Under the pieces are notes generated by a model. It was not told the DNA's origin. It saw only the letters and a list, made by a program, of their open reading frames with translations, and made no database searches. Source: Lyophyllum atratum (lineage: Eukaryota; Basidiomycota; Agaricomycetes; Agaricales; Lyophyllaceae). Taken from it: a DNA stretch of 64,000 bases. The stretch covers positions 248,001-312,000 of the forward strand of contig JACGCN010000029.1 of assembly GCA_014905825.1 (NCBI GenBank), in the 5' to 3' direction. Positions 45,001 through 56,476 of this stretch are shown in pieces. A program made the position numbers and the translations under genes. Every line of letters begins with the position of its first letter. Positions within the stretch are counted from its first letter, which is position 1.

Positions 45001-46420
45001 ATGGCTGGAGTCAAGAGGGCTCTTTCAACGCGTGCGAAGACCCTCGCAGCGCGTGCGAGCCCATATCATGCTGAGGTGACTCTGTTCGAGTTCGACGCGG
45101 ACCCTGCATCACCACGACGTTCGAAACGTGTCAAACGAGAGCCAGAGGTCGAAGGAACTATCGACAGTGTTGTAAAGAAGGTTAAAGCTGTGAAGGTCGA
45201 AACCACCGCGTCTGCGTCCTCGACTCCCAGAAAAGCGGGGGCAAAGTCACCTCGAAAATCTAAACCCATCCAACAGGCACTTGAGGTACCGCACCCTGCA
45301 CCACCGAAATGGCAGGAAACGTACAATATGATCAAGGAGATGCGGTCGCGTATAGAAGCTCCTGTTGACACCATGGGCTGTCAGCAAGCACAATTCAAAG
45401 AAACTGAGCCTAAGGTGCGCTTATCCATCAATTTTTCGATGCTCTCCCTGAAGATTCTAAATTATCGCACTGATAGAACATGCGGTTCGCAACATTGATA
45501 TCGTTGATGCTATCATCTCAGACGAAAGACGAAGTTACTGATGCGGCTGTTTCGAAACTGAGAGCGGCACTTGGGGGCAGCCTAACTGTAGACGCGTTGA
45601 TTGCGGCAGACGACAAGACGATATCAGAAGCCATAAATAAAGTCGGATTCTGGCGAAAAAAGACGGAGTATGTCGCTGGTAATTTTATAGCGAAGGGAGC
45701 TCATGTTGTTGTAGGCACATCAAGAAGGCTGCGCAGCGGCTTCGTGATGACTTTGACTCTGACGTACCAAAGACCGTAGATGAACTTTGCTCACTGGCGG
45801 GCGTAGGACCCAAAATGGCCTTCTTAACCCTCCATGCTGCGTGGAACCTGTAAGAGCCGCTCTTTTTCTTGTTTCATTCTCTTATCTTGGTTGCAGGAAC
45901 GTAGGAATTGGCGTCGACGTACATGTACACAGAATAACGAACCGATTGGGATGGCATAAGCCTCCCACAAAAACTCCGGAAGAAACCAGGTATATTTCAA
46001 TCTCATCGACCCGCATCACTACTGATAGCTCCTGCTCAGATTGAATCTGCAGTCATGGCTCCCAACGGAATATCACCGCGAGATCAACCATATGCTAGTC
46101 GGTTTTGGTCAGGTATTTTTCCCTCCCGCCCTCTCGTGTCGCAATTCCTAAGCTCCTTCCATCAGACGATTTGCTCTTCACCCAGCCCCCGATGTGATAT
46201 GTGCGATCTAAGTGCGGCTGGTCTCTGCCCAAGCGCTCAGAAGGTCTCCACATCCAAGGTACGAAAGGGTGTCATTCTTACCCCAAAAGCCACCGCCTCC
46301 GACTCTCCGCCAAAACTTCAAATCGAGCTTGAGGGCGAGGAAGAGAAGCCTGTGCTTTATACTATACCCGACCCATCAGCCAAAACCGAAGCTGAAGTCA
46401 AACTCGAGGAGGCTTGGTGA
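45001..46420 (+). CDS. NTH1: endonuclease III homologue (bifunctional DNA glycosylase/AP lyase)
   Basis: Base-excision repair enzyme for oxidised pyrimidines, in nucleus and/or mitochondria. ATG 45001; a basic, Lys-rich N-terminus of about 100 residues ([27 protein letters not shown]) could carry targeting signals. Joined exons give [20 protein letters not shown], the helix-hairpin-helix [20 protein letters not shown] with the catalytic Lys, the [15 protein letters not shown] loop with the catalytic Asp, then [20 protein letters not shown]. The iron-sulfur cluster ligands follow: C-x6-C-x2-C-x7-C in [13 protein letters not shown] and AAGLC. Donors and acceptors are standard, at least six exons. 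Stop TGA at 46418-46420. All functional residues are present. Confidence 0.94.
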
Positions 46421-46504
46421 TGGCCGTTAGTGCCAGCTGCTCTACTGATATATCCTACATATGTTTATAATGATACCATGTTCTTGCACAGTCCAAGCGA
46501 TGTC

Positions 46505-48625
46505 CTAATAAGCAGCCGCCATCGCAGCGTCCCAAAACCCTTTCTCCAACCTCGTGCACCGTTCCCATACCTCTTTCCACTCTGCAAATCGTCCCGGCGA
46601 CGGAGGATCTGCGGCCGCCCGAGCCTCTATCAATTCTTCGAATCCATTCACATTCAGTAAAACAAAATTCCAGTCTGAAATAGCGGCAAAACCCACCCAG
46701 CCCAAGCTTGACCGCGCTTTGATATGTCTTTCCGGAATAGTCTTCCATCCATTTCGCGTACGGGTTTCCGTCGACGACAACCCAGCTCTCCGGGAGGGCC
46801 GCTTCTTTTTTCAGCCATAAGCCCACTTCGCCGTATCCGAGGAGGCAGGCAAGCAGCGCCATGAGTAGCTTCGTCGTGTCCCCTGGCGCGTCGGACGAGT
46901 GAGCCGCCTGCCACACGAGATAAGTGTGCGGTGTACCTTGGAGCCCTATGTCAATGAGATAGGCGCCGTATGCGGTGGTTGCAGGCGCTTCGGGTGTGTT
47001 CAGTAGGTCTTCGTTGGTGATCCCGAAGGAGGCGCAGAAAGTCCTGTGTGTGTCGATTTCCTTGATGATGTTGATGATTGTCTGTGTCGCACTCCCTATA
47101 GCCTCGAACGAAGTCGACTTGGCCGCGAGAAGCCTGCTCCGCTCTATTCAATGGTGCTTAAGTCAGTCAGATGAATGAAAACCCACCCGTATGCCCGGGC
47201 GTAGTATTTGAGGTAATGGTAATCCTGTCTATGGGTTAGCGAGTCTGGTTAGCTTCATTATTATGAAGTAGGTTCCGTATTGGCCGTACATGATGAAATG
47301 GATGAAAGCGCTGACAGGTAACGTTCCTTGGCCGAGGAGCCTGACGAAGTCATGCTCTACGTATTCTTTCCACTCTGCTGCGTTGCCTTGAATGAGCAGC
47401 TGGGTAAGCGGGTGGCGGTTCTGTGGAGTGGCTCTGCGACCGAGTGTAGACAGGTGGTAAGTCGTGACTACGAATCGCGGAGGAAAAGGGTATATACCGC
47501 GGGACAGTCCTCGGCATTAAGGCATGGAAATGGTTCAGTGGTCCGTGTCCATGTCCTATGGGGTCGGCGGTTTGGATTCCAAGATAAGTATACGCGACGG
47601 CGTGCTTGACTGCTTCCTTCACTGTAAAAGAGCAAGGTAATTTCAGAAGCAACTTGTGATGGCGAACATCAGATAGACGCACAGTCAGAGCCAAGAGCGA
47701 GTCGACTTGCTATGGCAGAGCTCAGAGTACACCCCGTCCCGTGCGTACTGGTGGAATCTAGGTGCGGCCGAATGAAGAGCGTGCTCATTCCTTGTTGGCA
47801 GAGAACATCCACGACGACTTTAGAAACGAGAGTCTCCGTTGAATCGAGGGATAGGAGTTCCATGTTCTCAGAGAGAAGACCATAACGAATAACGTCGATT
47901 TGGGTACAGTTACTCATGACCCTCTGGACCTCATTCATCGACGCTACGACATGGCCACCTTTCAGAAGGACCGCCTGTGAGCCATATCGGAGTAGATTGT
48001 TTGCAGCGGACACCATATCCCCAAGACTTGAGATTTTCGAAGGCATGCCGCGGTGCGAAAGTAGGAGCTCTGCCTCAGATTTATTCGGGGTGATTAGCTC
48101 TGCGAGAGGAAACAATTCGTCGACGAGGACTTCGACCGCCTGCGGATCCAGGAGACTATGCCCTGATGTCGACACGCATACAGGGTCGCAGACAAGGTGT
48201 GGTATTACGGTCCCCGCGTAGTGAGTTGTAAGTGCTTTAACCACCGCGCGTACGTTATCCGCATCATACAGCATGCCGGTCTTCAGCGCGTGTGTCTCGA
48301 TGTCATCGAGGACGGAATGAATCTGGTCGACCCCCAATTAAAAAACGCGCAGGATGAGGAGAATCGATGTGCTCACTGACTTGCTTCACGATAAATTCGG
48401 GGGGAGTGGGGTGCACCGCCTGGACTCCAACGGTGTTCTGCGAGGTCAGGGCCGTTATGGCGCTGGTTCCATAGCATCCATGTGCCGCGATAGTCTTCAG
48501 GTCCGCCTTTCTTCGAAGTTAGAAGTTCAGGGCGAACGAATCATTTGAAGAGAAAGTCTTACCTGAATGCCAGCTCCCGCCGAGGAGTCGGAGCCCGCGA
48601 TGGTGAGCACGGATCGCACAGACAT
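46505..48625 (-). CDS. THI20: HMP/HMP-P kinase - TenA thiaminase II fusion (Thi20 type)
   Basis: Thiamine synthesis and salvage: the N-terminal ThiD domain phosphorylates hydroxymethylpyrimidine twice, and the C-terminal TenA domain recycles pyrimidine. ATG 48625 starts MSVRSVLTIAGSDSSAGAGI, then ADLKTIAAHGCYGTSAITAL, TGMLYDADNVRAVV, VCDPVCVSTSGHSLL, ITPNKSEAELLL, VLLKGGH and the anion hole STSTHGTGCTLSSAIAS. After a linker comes TenA: EWKEYVEHDFVRLLGQGTLP, QDYHYLKYYARAY, SFGITNEDLLNTPEAPATTA, AYLIDIGLQGTPHTYLV, GYGEVGLWL and NPYAKWMEDYSGKTYQSAVK. An intron then joins KLGL to ELIEARAAADPPSP, and the C-terminus is ERCTRLEKGFWDAAM. This two-domain order is the normal fungal form. Stop at 46505-46507. 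Confidence 0.94.
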
Positions 48626-49301
48626 GAAGAGTTCGGAGTGGTCCGAGTGGACAAAGTTGAGATAACTTTTGGATATCTAAGATTAGATCTAGATTGCCTG
48701 TATTTGCACATGTTTCATGCTGGGGCCATAGCCAGAAACGGACGACCGAGGCTTCCTCCGAACGTCGACGTTCCACATGGCACAAACACACCTCTTGAAA
48801 GCTTGAACATCGAACAACTTGGTCTAGCCTATCGTACGAACATGTATGATACTACGCTGCATATGTCTTTCTCGTACTTGTTCTGATGCCATTTCTTCCA
48901 AGAACCAAATTTCTGAATCACATATCAGTACGTACTCCCGTGGTTCTCTTCGGTAACACCAGAACTGACTAAAACCCGTCTCAGGGCTGCAGCGTTGATT
49001 TCTGGTCAATGGCATGCCGCAAATCTTGCAGCGCGACTTGAGCATCTTCATCCTGTCAGATAGATGTCCTGAGATTGGATGCATACCATAAACGATACGC
49101 ACAGCTGGATGGAGTCTGGTGCGCGAAAAGAACGGCCCACTTAGATGTTACCATCAAAAACCCGCCCGGACTTTAAAGACACCTATTTAACTTTCATGAG
49201 CAGTGGCCGTTGAAACGGATGCTTCTGAAGTTGTTCTCCCCACGCCAATCCGCTTCTTAAGGACACGAGAATAAATCTTTGGGGGAGTGTCCGTCGTCGA
49301 C
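48626..49301. promoter_or_regulatory. divergent intergenic region, THI20 / membrane-protein array
   Basis: 676 bp. No THI-type riboswitch structure recognised. A minus frame at 48824-49102 has a few Cys (CKICGM...C) but no ATG at its start and is not called. TTTAA-rich sequence near 49173 may serve the gene at 49302. Confidence 0.5.
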
Positions 49302-50343
49302 ATGCCACCATTGTTGGCCTGGGGTCTCCTTCACCTTTTGTAGGTCCACGCCCGTGAGTCTGCTTGCATAGTCTGTTTCTCACTATCTTCGTAGAATCCT
49401 TCCCTTGTGCCGCCAGGCTTGCCAGGCACTTACAGTCTTCCCACCCCCGCCTCCTGTTTTACTTGGTGCAATGGTGCAGGTCACCTGGACTTCCTCATCC
49501 GGAGACCCAGCGACGTTTTCTGTCTTTGCGAAATGCAACGGTGCACCAGCGACACCACGGCTCGATGTGACTACATCGGACGGTCGAGTGTTTGTGGTCT
49601 TGCCTGCCGGATTCGATCTGGACGTTTCGTAAGGGGTCATGCATTATTGACCTTCACGGTTTAACAAGTCGATTTTGCAATTGACAAAATCCTCAATTGT
49701 TCCTCTATCTAGTGCGGGTCAAGGACGTTACAACGACTCCGCTCCTCAAACACCGGCGAAGAAGGTTCCAATCAGAGCCATTGCGGGAGGCTTGGCTGCT
49801 GTTATAATACTCCTAGCTCTGCTCTTTGCCTTTTTCTTGGTATCTCGGCCGCGACGACAGCGACGCTCGCGACGCTCGACACTTGCTCCTCGCGCTTTTG
49901 AAGCAGGGTATTTGCAGGTAAGCAGGCTTGATTCGTATGCTACTGACTTCGACGCTCATATTGTACTCGTTGTCCTCGATTCGCAGAAATCTGACGGAAA
50001 GGAAGCAATCAGGATACAACAGCACCAGCAACATATCTCAGCGTTGGAACCCACCATTGACATTGCTTGCCCCGCATCTGCGGATCATGTCTCGGAGACC
50101 CACCCATCGCCCACCTCAGAAGAAGTGGCTGCAGAGCTATGTTTAAGGCAACTGATGCTACGAATGAATGAGCGTATCCAAACTTTGAAAGCTGATCACT
50201 ACGAGCCTGAGGCTCAAGTTTGGGGAACAGGAGAGGGATTCGAGCAGGTACCTCCGCCGGAGTACTCATGCGAGGGCAGGAATTCGACATACCATCCGCT
50301 TTCGCCCACCCCAATACTTACGACTTCCCGACCCGCCGACTGA
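49302..50343 (+). CDS. single-pass membrane protein, Kre9-like ectodomain (array copy A)
   Basis: First member of a tandem family. Exon 1 is 38 nt (49302-49339) and joins at TT|A to exon 2 (from 49395). The signal peptide is MPPLLAWGLLHLLLILPLC. The short ectodomain LTVFPPPPPVLLGAMVQVTW, DPATFSVFAKCNG, then DGRVFVVLPAGFDLDVS, resembles the Kre9/Knh1-like beta-sandwich of fungal wall proteins. A third exon gives IRAIAGGLAAVIILLALLFA and FFLVSRPRRQRRSRRS, a transmembrane helix with basic stop-transfer. The cytosolic tail has a helix (AELCLRQLMLRMNERIQTLK) and PPPEYS near the end, a PPxY-type motif. Unlike other copies it has almost no Ser/Thr stalk, so it may be shortened or ancestral. Function unknown; wall sensing or matrix contact is an inference. 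Confidence 0.75.
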
Positions 50344-50739
50344 GGAATGGTCTCAGAATGCGAGATATAACAGCATTCATTGCGATGAGATAACATGCCC
50401 CCCCTCATTACTGCTACAGCTATTGGCTATTAGGTTAAATATCTTACGCTTCTTGTATAGACCTTGCGAACATACGATCGGTTTAGCGAGTATAAGTAAT
50501 CCCAAGTAAACTCGAGAGGCCAAAGTGGTCTGGTCGGACAAAAGAAAACCTAGTCTCTCCTAAACAGACAAAATCAGTCGGCGTTCCTCCGTTCTTCGAA
50601 GTTCGGAGAAAACCCATTATTACGTAAAGTTGTACGGCTTGTCAGGCTACCCTCTCGTCGTTGGCGTGCACGTCCCACGCGCACTCCTCTCGCCATTTGC
50701 ATCGCCTGACCGCCCACACCCTTGCCAGAAACCATGCTA
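50344..50739. other. intergenic region after copy A
   Basis: About 400 bp, presumed 3' UTR and flank. No feature seen. Confidence 0.4.
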
Positions 50740-51740
50740 GGCACCGCCGCACGTTCAACACCCCGGGGACTTCGAACTTGGCGATATCCTCGGCATGGGT
50801 ACTAGGACTAGTGGCAAAAGCCTGTCTGAGTTTACACGGTAAAGATCCTCGACTAAGCCACATGTCCGAGTGCGTTGGAGGAGCAGGGGTCTCTGGTCAT
50901 CTGGTGCTTGGGCTTGGCGCTATCCAGGCATAGCAGGGCCGCGTCCGACTTCCTTGGGTGGATGGCGAGTTTGTGAGTCCTATTCTTGACGACTGTCTTG
51001 CCCATTACTAAATATTCCTCTCATAACTTTGTCCACGTGCTCGTCATCTCCAGTTATGGCTCACTATTCCTCGGATGCACGCGCTACTGTATGGCCCAGT
51101 TTGCGGACGCCGTCAAGTACATCCACTCCATGGGTGTCATGTACCATGATGTCAAGCCCAAGAGTCTTTTCCTAGACCGCCTTTTCGTCTTCCCTTGCGG
51201 ACTTCAACATTGCAACGGCCCTCCCACTGGTTTCTCCCTCTTCCGGCAACCATGAAATTGTCCCCACCCTTCGATGTTCCGACGCAGCTGTTGAAACACC
51301 TCAGTACTATTCCCCCGAGCTTCTCGCGAACTTCAATAGCTCATCCAGTCCTGCGAGCGTAGATCGGAACACGATCTGGGAGGACCCTCCGCCAGAACCA
51401 GTATCTTCACTGGTACTGGCCCCATTTGGTCAATGCAACACTCATGACATTTACTATCTGAACGTCGTCAAACTGCAGGGCAGGTATGTATTTTTACGTA
51501 TGACTTGATGATCTGTCATTGTCCTGATCCGGAGCAGCTCATACAGTGTCACGGTCATCGAGGGGGAGCTCGCGTGTGGACATGCCGCATCGCTATCATT
51601 CTGTTCATGCTCTACACCGTCCTACCGCGCAGGTTCTGCGAAGTAAATTTAAGGATGATAGCTCATCCGGACATCCAAGGGCGAATCACTAGAGTATCAC
51701 CCTGGAATACGTTGCCGTTCTCGACCTGCGCTTGATGGAT
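50740..51740 (+). pseudogene. relic of a protein kinase gene
   Basis: Kinase pieces occur in order but in changing frames, with stops. They are GDFELGDILGMGT (glycine loop, about 50765), RYCMAQFADAVKYIHSMGVM and YHDVKPKSLFLD (catalytic loop, 51090-51170), DFNIATALPL (DFG-like segment), VETPQYYSPELLANF (APE-like) and IILFMLYT with LPRRFCEVNLRMIAHPD (subdomain IX and beyond, to about 51690). The VAIK-lysine segment and N-lobe helix are missing or unreadable. No complete frame can be built, so I call it dead. The motifs recall the basidiomycete kinases that keep a DVKPENLLLD loop. Confidence 0.75.
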
Positions 51741-52494
51741 GTACGAGCAACATCTGCATCATGATGACAGTAAGGGATTATCGACGCGTTTCTGGAAGAA
51801 TGGTTGTGTGGCTGCCATACATCTCTCGTATCAATTAATGTGATCTCCAGACACGTATCCCTGGACACTGAGGATCTACACACTCAATGACATCAGTTCG
51901 GACCCGGCGTTCTAAAAAATATGTAGAGCTTTCTGTATCCTGGTTCCTCATTTCCATCAGATGCTGACTTGGACACTTGTCAGCCGGGTCGACGCCGCTG
52001 ATCGCTCCTATGCCATTTGACCCCCGCTCATTGAATTCAGACTACGGAGGAGCCTGACCCTTGTATGGTCAACCGGAGGGATCTATAATGAAATCACGTT
52101 CTGTCGGACCGAACGCAATCGCGACTGGTCCGAACGATCGGATCTATCGTCATCCGATCCGTTGAACGGAGAAAATACCTTTTCCAAGTATCAGTGCCCC
52201 GTCATCTTGATTCTCGGCCCTCCGTCAGTCGGATGTGCGCTGTAATAAAGCCTCGTATCTGACCTTTATAACCGCTACAGAGAATTACTTGTAACCACTT
52301 GCGAAAATTGCTACTTACACGAGCGCTAATGCCGAGGTCAAGAAGAGCCAACCGTTGGCCGGGTGGATGATGGATGCTACCGTGGTTTCAACAAGGTATC
52401 TCCATCATCCTTCTTTGTTCATCTCTGAGTAAACCCCGTTAGCGTCTACTCGTATATAAACTTCGACATATCTTCCTTCTCGAGTCGTATCAGG
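51741..52494. other. upstream region of array copy B
   Basis: About 750 bp without a gene. TATATAAA at 52453-52460 lies 35-42 bp before the copy B ATG. A segment just upstream (CTCCATCATCCTTCTTTGTTC, 52399) is shared with the same position before copies C and D, so the duplication included promoter DNA. Confidence 0.6.
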
Positions 52495-53901
52495 ATGCCA
52501 CCTCGACGCAGCTTGATATCGTGCCTATGCAAATTGCTGTACGTGATCCTCACTATTGACATAGACTGTAGCTTCTTATCTGACTATCTGGAAGGGTCTT
52601 CTGTATGGTCATCCAGGCTTCCAGAGCAATCAGACTCGACACTCCGCCTGATTTTATTCCAAAATCTGAAAAAGACACCTTCGAAACTTCTTGGTCGTTA
52701 TCTCCCGGAGACCCACAATCCTTTGACTTGGACATACAATGCGACGTTGTAACATCATCATCACGACTTATTGCTGGTGTTGCTTCTGGTGCATCACCAA
52801 AATTTCCTGAAGTGCCGCCTGTTATTTGGTTTCAGGTAGTTGAGGGTGAATCGTAAGCTCAAGGCAACCCCTCAAGTTGACATCTCACTAAAAGGGCGTA
52901 TAGAGTTAAATGTTTCCTTCAAGCCGTAGACGCGTGAGTTGGCACCTTTGAAGTGCGACGCAACGAATATGAATAAAAAAGCATAGCGAGGACGGCACCA
53001 CGGTACTTGCTAAAAGCAACGTTTTCCAAGCATATCCGAAGGGTACCATCATCGGCACGACGAAGATCTTTACGTCGACGACGAGTCGGTATGCGTTTCA
53101 TAGTACTTCGAACTTTCTATAACGTGACTCACATAGCTCAGTACCCCAGTTTTTACCCCGCCCATCGTCACATTCACCACTACGGATACACCTACGACAT
53201 CTGATTCGACTACTAAAATCACGTTAACGACAGAAACCGACAAGCCTTCCTCTCGCACAACTTCCTCTTCTGCGATACCGACAGCGGAACCGACAAGTAA
53301 TTTAACTACTAGTTCGCCGTTCTCCTCAAGTACATCCAAAGCGCCCCTCCCCACTACCACAAAGCAAAGCCAGCCGACGACGCCAGCTTCGTTCAGCAAG
53401 AAAAGTTTGACAGGACCCATCGCGGGTGCAATCATCGGAGCTTTTGCCTTCGTAGCATGCCTATTCTTCGTCTTCATCCTCCATCGACGGCGCCGGCGCC
53501 GAAATCACTTAATCGCCACTCCTTTAGTTTGCGAGCAAGGTTACAGACAGCCTTTGAATAAAGACGGTGAGCTTACGTAGGTACCTCCTTGTTGATATTC
53601 TCGCTTATCGGGATCATCGTTCCGATGTGCAGGTAAACTTGCCGAAGTTCTCAGCGAGAAATCTAGGACTCAAACGCAACGGGCCCAACTGCGAATTGAG
53701 GTGGGGAGCAATCCGTTTGATGATCCTCCATCTGCAACGCCCGTCCTTCGCACTGGAATGGGCTCGATGGCTTCGGCGAGAACGGTGCAGGAACAGGTGC
53801 AGCATTTGAGCCAGCGTATTCTTCTGCTGGAGGTCCAACAACGCGAGCTCGAGTACTCCGAGGCGCTAGTACCTCCAGATTACACAAGTGCAGCACACTG
53901 A
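52495..53901 (+). CDS. single-pass membrane protein, Kre9-like ectodomain (array copy B)
   Basis: ATG 52495; a 44-nt exon 1 joins at CT|G (acceptor GGAAG) to give signal peptide MPPRRSLISCLCKLLVFCMV. The ectodomain starts IRLDTPPDFIPKSEKDTFET and SWSLSPGDPQSFDLDIQC. Short exons encode YRVKCFLQAVDA (the equivalent of FTCFLKVTDS in copy C) and ANVFQAYPKGTIIG. A Thr/Ser-rich stalk follows (TPVFTPPIVTFTTTDTPTTS and more), then the membrane helix GPIAGAIIGAFAFVACLFFV and a basic HRRRRRRNH. After an intron ending GTGCAG the tail has a coiled coil (EQVQHLSQRILLLEVQQREL) and finishes VPPDYTSAAH, again with PPxY. Five or six exons with consistent phase. Function unknown; same family as A, C and D. Confidence 0.8.
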
Positions 53902-54817
53902 CAACACATTTATTATAAATGTTGGTGATGTACAACCTCTTAACAATTTTTTCCCTGGTGATATCTGTGTCATAGCCCTGTATACCTATGTGTCCCCCTG
54001 TCATTTGTATGTTATTTTAAAAGCAAGCTTTCCGAGTTTTTTTGCCAGATCAAAATCAAGAGCTGATCGACTCGGACGACCGTCAAATTATGCGACTTCC
54101 TGGCTAGAGACCCGTAGTAAGTTGGCGGGTCAAAGCTGTACCTTGTAGTAGAAAATGCATAGTAAGCCTTTTAAATGGTAACGCCGGAGCTGGACCAATC
54201 TACTGAGTTTATCCGGATCCAAAAAGTCACCCAAAGCCCCCACGACCCCGTCTCATCGAAGAGTTTCATATCTCCCATTATACCCACCGTGACTTCGTAT
54301 GTAGGCTTAATTTTCTTTCATGTTGAATTCTCGGATGTCCGAAACGATGTTCAGCCTGTGTGGCACCGCTGCTTAGTTGCAGCGAGAGGTTATCATCATG
54401 ATCTGACTACTAGGTCTGATCTAAGAGTAATTATAGTTGAGATATCTGAATCCGAGTCAGTGATCAGGCCGTGATACTTTGCTATGATGTATACAGTAGC
54501 CTGTGCGTTCATTTTCATCACCTGTCATCATGTTTCTTCACCGAGGTTGTGCCGCAATACAGTTTTTCGAATTCTACCCCAGTCGCATGTGCGTACAGGA
54601 GCATTCATACCATACTGCACATCATGACCAGTTTCACGCTTTTGGCTGGCCAGTACCTCGGCGATAGACATGGTGAATATGGCGTCAATGGTCGTTGTTC
54701 GGATGGCGAACTCCCTGGTTTCGAGGCATCTGCATCATCCATCTTTGTTCTATTCCCAGCTAGTACCCCTTTATATGGCCTTCGTCTGGGCAGGTTCTGC
54801 CTGTAGTTACATCAAGA
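53902..54817. other. region between array copies B and C
   Basis: 916 bp with a decayed fragment of another array member (about 54170-54310) and the promoter of copy C. The 5' flank of copy C has TTATATGG at 54770. Confidence 0.6.
54170..54310 (+). pseudogene. fragment of a fifth array member
   Basis: This stretch aligns with the copy C exon at about 55300-55430. Shared landmarks: GGAGCTGGA, TCCGAT/TCCGGAT, CCAAAG, CGACGA/CGACCCCG, TCATCGAAGAG, and ATACCCAC(G/C) with TCGTA directly before a donor-like site. No frame works over its length. Only the exon between ectodomain and stalk is recognisable. Confidence 0.65.
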
Positions 54818-56476
54818 ATGCCACAACATCATGGCTTGGGCCCCTTCAGAGGGTTGTGCGTCAACTCATCTTCGTGATATGCAATATCGCCACTCACTCG
54901 GCCCACCTAGCATTGCTCCTACTCTGTTTCTTCAAGCTGCCCGGGCTCTCAAAATCCAGATCTCGCCTATTAGTATTTCTCTTGGAGACGCTGTAACAAT
55001 TTCCTGGACAACTGCCGCCACAGACCCTCCATTAATCGACTTCTCTGCGGCGTGCGGCGGAGATGGGAAATTCACACTGGTGCCGGGTTTAACCCACATT
55101 GATAGTACGAAGAAATCTCTACCACCTTACGCCGTCGGGGACTCCCCCCATGGTCTAAATTCCCAGTGAGTGAAAAGCACTCCCTCAGCTCGCCGACGTA
55201 CTAATAGAGATACAGATTCACATGCTTCCTCAAGGTTACAGACTCGTAAGTTTGCGACTCCAGATCACCGCGCATCGAAAATGAACTTATCTTTCAGAAT
55301 GGGAACACATCAGGAGCTGGATAGAAGTGGTCCGATCACAATAAATCCTCAGAGCCATCCAAAGCCCGACGATGATGAGCCCATGTCATCGAAGAGCTCC
55401 ACGCCTTCCACCATACCCACGTCGTAAGCTTGTTTCCTTTCGTTTTGGCGAATGATGTTGCGACTCACAAATCTCAGTACTTCAACTTCCACTAGTTCTA
55501 CTCCTATCCCACCGACAAGCACAACCCAGAGCGCACGAACATCGGAGAGAGGAACTCCAGACCGGGCCTCCGCATCAGCCACACCGACAACGGCCGAGCC
55601 AATAGTTTCCCTCGTAGACTCAACGAATATCTTGACTTCATCAACTACAAGTCCGACTTACCTCTTCAGCCCGTCTACTTCGAGCATACCGAGCTCCGCA
55701 CCTACATTTCTCGCAACGAATACCACGAATAAACCTCGAGTTGGGGCAATAGTCGGAGGCGCAGTAGGAGGTATAGTGGCGCTATTGCTAGTCATTTTAC
55801 TTCTGCTAGTCTGTCGTCGACATCGCAAGCGACTCCAGTTGTCGAGACACCTTGACATCTTGCGTGGTGTGAAGCCGGCGGCCCCAATATCCGCCCGAAA
55901 ACTTCTGGACAAGGAAGGTATGTTCTTCGCCTGTGTATATGCAACCATCGGTATGCTCATTTGTACTAAGATTGGTTAGTCAAGGTTGACGGTGCAATGG
56001 CCGAGGCTGCCAAGAATTCCGAAAGGGCCCGTTCGCGGACGGAAAGCGATCAGAAAAGTCCAGGTCACTCAGCCCTCGGTCACTACTATACGGACGGGTA
56101 TCAGAGCCCAGAAACGATGAATGCTAAACTCCAACACGAGTTCCAACGTGATCTCCTTGTTGCCGCAGTGCCAGACCCATCGACGAGAGCGTACCCAGAC
56201 GACGAATGGGAGAGGTCTGAACATCTATACACTAGCCACTCCACTAGCTACTCGGGATCAGAGTCTGCATCCGGGGACGCGATCGACCTGGAGCCTGGAG
56301 GAGGGCCCTGGGGGCACTCGAATAGCTTGGATGAGTGGGAGCGGAAGACTGCCGGCGACAGCCCTGATGTCACCAAGATGGATTTAAATACGCGGGAAAG
56401 GCGGCGAGAGGAGATTCTGCAACAGATGCGCAAGGTCCTAGATGAACAGCAGGAGCCAAGATTTTTAGTCCTTTAG
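54818..56476 (+). CDS. single-pass membrane protein, Kre9-like ectodomain (array copy C)
   Basis: ATG 54818; exon 1 is 38 nt (54818-54855); exon 2 starts at 54911. The signal peptide is MPQHHGLGPFRGFIAPTLFL then QAARA. Ectodomain: LKIQISPISISLGDAVTISW, TDPPLIDFSAACGGDGKF, PYAVGDSPHGLN, then FTCFLKVTDS and LELDRSGPITINP. The stalk is Ser/Thr/Pro rich (STSTSTSSTPIPPTSTTQSA). Membrane helix: VGAIVGGAVGGIVALLLVIL, then CRRHRKRLQ. The last exon gives the tail with VDGAMAEAAKNSERARSRTE, DEWERSEHLYTSHS and a terminal helix RREEILQQMRKVLDEQQEPR. No PPxY. About 80% similar in plan to copy D, with nearly the same splice sites; these two are the youngest duplicates. A mutated acceptor forces use of another AG nine bases downstream (see findings). 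Confidence 0.85.

Noticed and set aside
48824..49102. Minus frame with CKICGM and further Cys, possible zinc-binding mini-protein
   Set aside because: No ATG at the start of the frame, irregular Cys spacing, and its position in a divergent promoter region makes chance more likely.
52130..52160. Short hairpin ATCGGAT...ATCCGAT
   Set aside because: Only 7-nt arms with an 8-nt loop in a 750-bp gap; not beyond chance.
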